NCBI GenBank assembly: GCA_001804815.1
Contig: MHBI01000019.1
Span: forward strand, 22,915-86,914
DNA from: Lentisphaerae bacterium GWF2_50_93
Lineage (GTDB): Bacteria > Verrucomicrobiota > Lentisphaeria > Victivallales > GWF2-50-93
Length of the DNA stretch: 64,000 nucleotides
Direction of reading: 5' to 3'
The notes under the pieces were generated by a model. That model ran no database searches. It had not been told where the DNA came from and worked only from the letters and a program-made list of their open reading frames with translations. Every line of letters begins with the position of its first letter. Positions within the stretch are counted from its first letter, which is position 1. The translations under genes and the position numbers were made by a program. Positions 63,423-64,000 of the stretch are shown here, in pieces.

Positions 63423-63830
63423 ATGATCGAACTCTTTTACTTCCAACTGCCCGAAGATGATTACACTCCAAGCGAGATCAAGGAAATTCTGCGAAATGCC
63501 TTCGCCCTGGGAAAGAAATCAGGTGCCAAGGCTATCTTGATCGAGACTCCCATCAATGATGCAACCGAGAAATCGACAATCATGCTCGGTATGCTCAAGG
63601 GCAACATTTACAGGACATTTGCATTTGTGGGGAATGCCCACATCTACATTTTCGCTCCAAAGACCTTCTCCCTGCCTCTGTCACACTTCAAGCACGCGAA
63701 GACTCGCAAGCAGGTGCTTCTGCCCTTCATTCGCGAGGGCGCAACCGTCTTGACCAATGCGGATCCCAATGAACTCCGAAACGATGTCCCCAGGATGAAA
63801 GTTCTAACTATAGGAGAACTGTCAATATGA
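63423..63830 (+). CDS. Element protein of unknown function
   Basis: 135 residues from ATG 63423 (AGGTG at 6 nt; GTG 63414 is an alternative). Alpha/beta appearance: YTPSEIKEILRNAFALGKKS, AKAILIETP, a strand-rich middle and MKVLTIGELSI at the end. Its stop overlaps the ParB-like start by 4 nt, so the two are co-translated. I recognise no family. Confidence 0.75.
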   Translation: MIELFYFQLPEDDYTPSEIKEILRNAFALGKKSGAKAILIETPINDATEKSTIMLGMLKGNIYRTFAFVGNAHIYIFAPKTFSLPLSHFKHAKTRKQVLLPFIREGATVLTNADPNELRNDVPRMKVLTIGELSI

Positions 63831-64000
63831 AATCAGAAATCGTCAAACTGTCCGACTTGACCCCAGATCCAAATAACACGAGGATTCATGACAGCCACAA
63901 CATCGAAGTGATCAAGAACTCGCTCAAGGTTTTTGGACAGTACAGGCCATTTGTGGTACAGAAATCCAACATGATAATCCGAATAGGCAATGGCATGTAC
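63827..64000 (+). CDS. ParB/Srx-type nuclease-domain protein (3' truncated by window)
   Basis: 58 residues are visible, starting MKSEIVKLSDLTPDPNNTRI, then HNIEVIKNSLKVFGQYRPFV, VQKSN, IRIGNGMY. This is the N-terminal ParB-like fold (the segment ending GNGxY corresponds to the nucleotide-binding box). In phages and islands such proteins often accompany DNA methylases or act in segregation. The rest lies beyond the window. Confidence 0.85.
   Translation, partial: MKSEIVKLSDLTPDPNNTRIHDSHNIEVIKNSLKVFGQYRPFVVQKSNMIIRIGNGMY

Larger units (their letters stand above)
57769..64000 (+). mobile_element. Integrative element/prophage-like island in tRNA-Gly (left part)
   Basis: The left end is the tRNA-Gly fragment. 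Inside are an integrase, a radical-SAM Gp37/Gp68-type protein, a structured gene-free region, an excisionase-like protein, small unknown genes and a ParB-like protein. Most of the rightward genes (61729 on) are tightly packed with good ribosome sites. No capsid, terminase or conjugation gene is seen before the window ends, so prophage, satellite and integrative plasmid all remain possible. Confidence 0.85.

Overview
The window looks like chromosomal DNA of a Gram-negative bacterium of the PVC superphylum, most likely a Lentisphaerota/Victivallales-type organism from an environmental genome. This is an inference from gene content: LacI + Gfo/Idh/MocA + ThuA sugar modules, a GH78 rhamnosidase, DUF4832 and DUF4091 secreted proteins, giant InlB-repeat/VCBS/ASPIC surface proteins, ExbB/ExbD with an unusual partner, and WaaP-type kinases. 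No rRNA or ribosomal protein is present to prove it.

Layout. 1-2120: a DUF2157 membrane protein and a GDYXXLXY partner, overlapping by 4 nt. 2288-3316: a toxin-antitoxin patch (VapB-like protein, a VapC frame broken by an amber codon, an XRE antitoxin). 3643-15068: one giant exported mosaic surface protein (about 3,808 residues), now split by a one-base frameshift near 11,290. It carries a 2.19-kb internal tandem duplication. 15,069-17,540: a repeat-rich insertion zone with MITE-like elements, a PIN toxin/antitoxin pair and a relic of the giant gene's 3' end. 17,541-23,238: sugar-catabolic cluster LacI, Gfo/Idh, ThuA, Gfo/Idh, then a second LacI. 23,718-25,786: phasin-like protein and UbiB/AarF kinase. 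26,472-30,498 (minus): dnaK-groES-groEL. 30,905-33,535 (minus): cytoplasmic GH78. 33,972-47,574: housekeeping and envelope genes (DUF362 ferredoxin-type protein, Pit phosphate permease with DUF47, GT2, exported Fe-type SOD, alkaline phosphatase, DEDDy exonuclease, methyltransferase, DUF4832, inositol-phosphatase family, two WaaP-like kinases). 47,724-57,006: DUF4091 protein, lipoate ligase, a secreted single-pass protein and an ExbB-ExbD-TolA-like operon whose TolA-like member ends in a PA14/jelly-roll-like domain.

57,769-64,000 (running off the window): an integrative element inserted in a tRNA-Gly(GCC) gene. The left junction is a 48-bp 3' tRNA fragment. Next come a tyrosine integrase, a radical-SAM Gp37/Gp68-like protein, a 1.26-kb region without credible genes but full of perfect hairpins, an excisionase-like HTH protein, several small genes and a ParB-like protein.

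Between genes the chromosome is loaded with palindromic elements. There are at least two MITE-like families sharing a 19-bp terminal motif (ending ACTATACGCAT). There are also several smaller foldback families, two of which show compensatory or wobble-preserving changes between copies. The strongest leads for something undescribed are the structured gene-free region of the integrative element, the MITE families, and the ExbBD operon with a glycan-sensor-like TolA.
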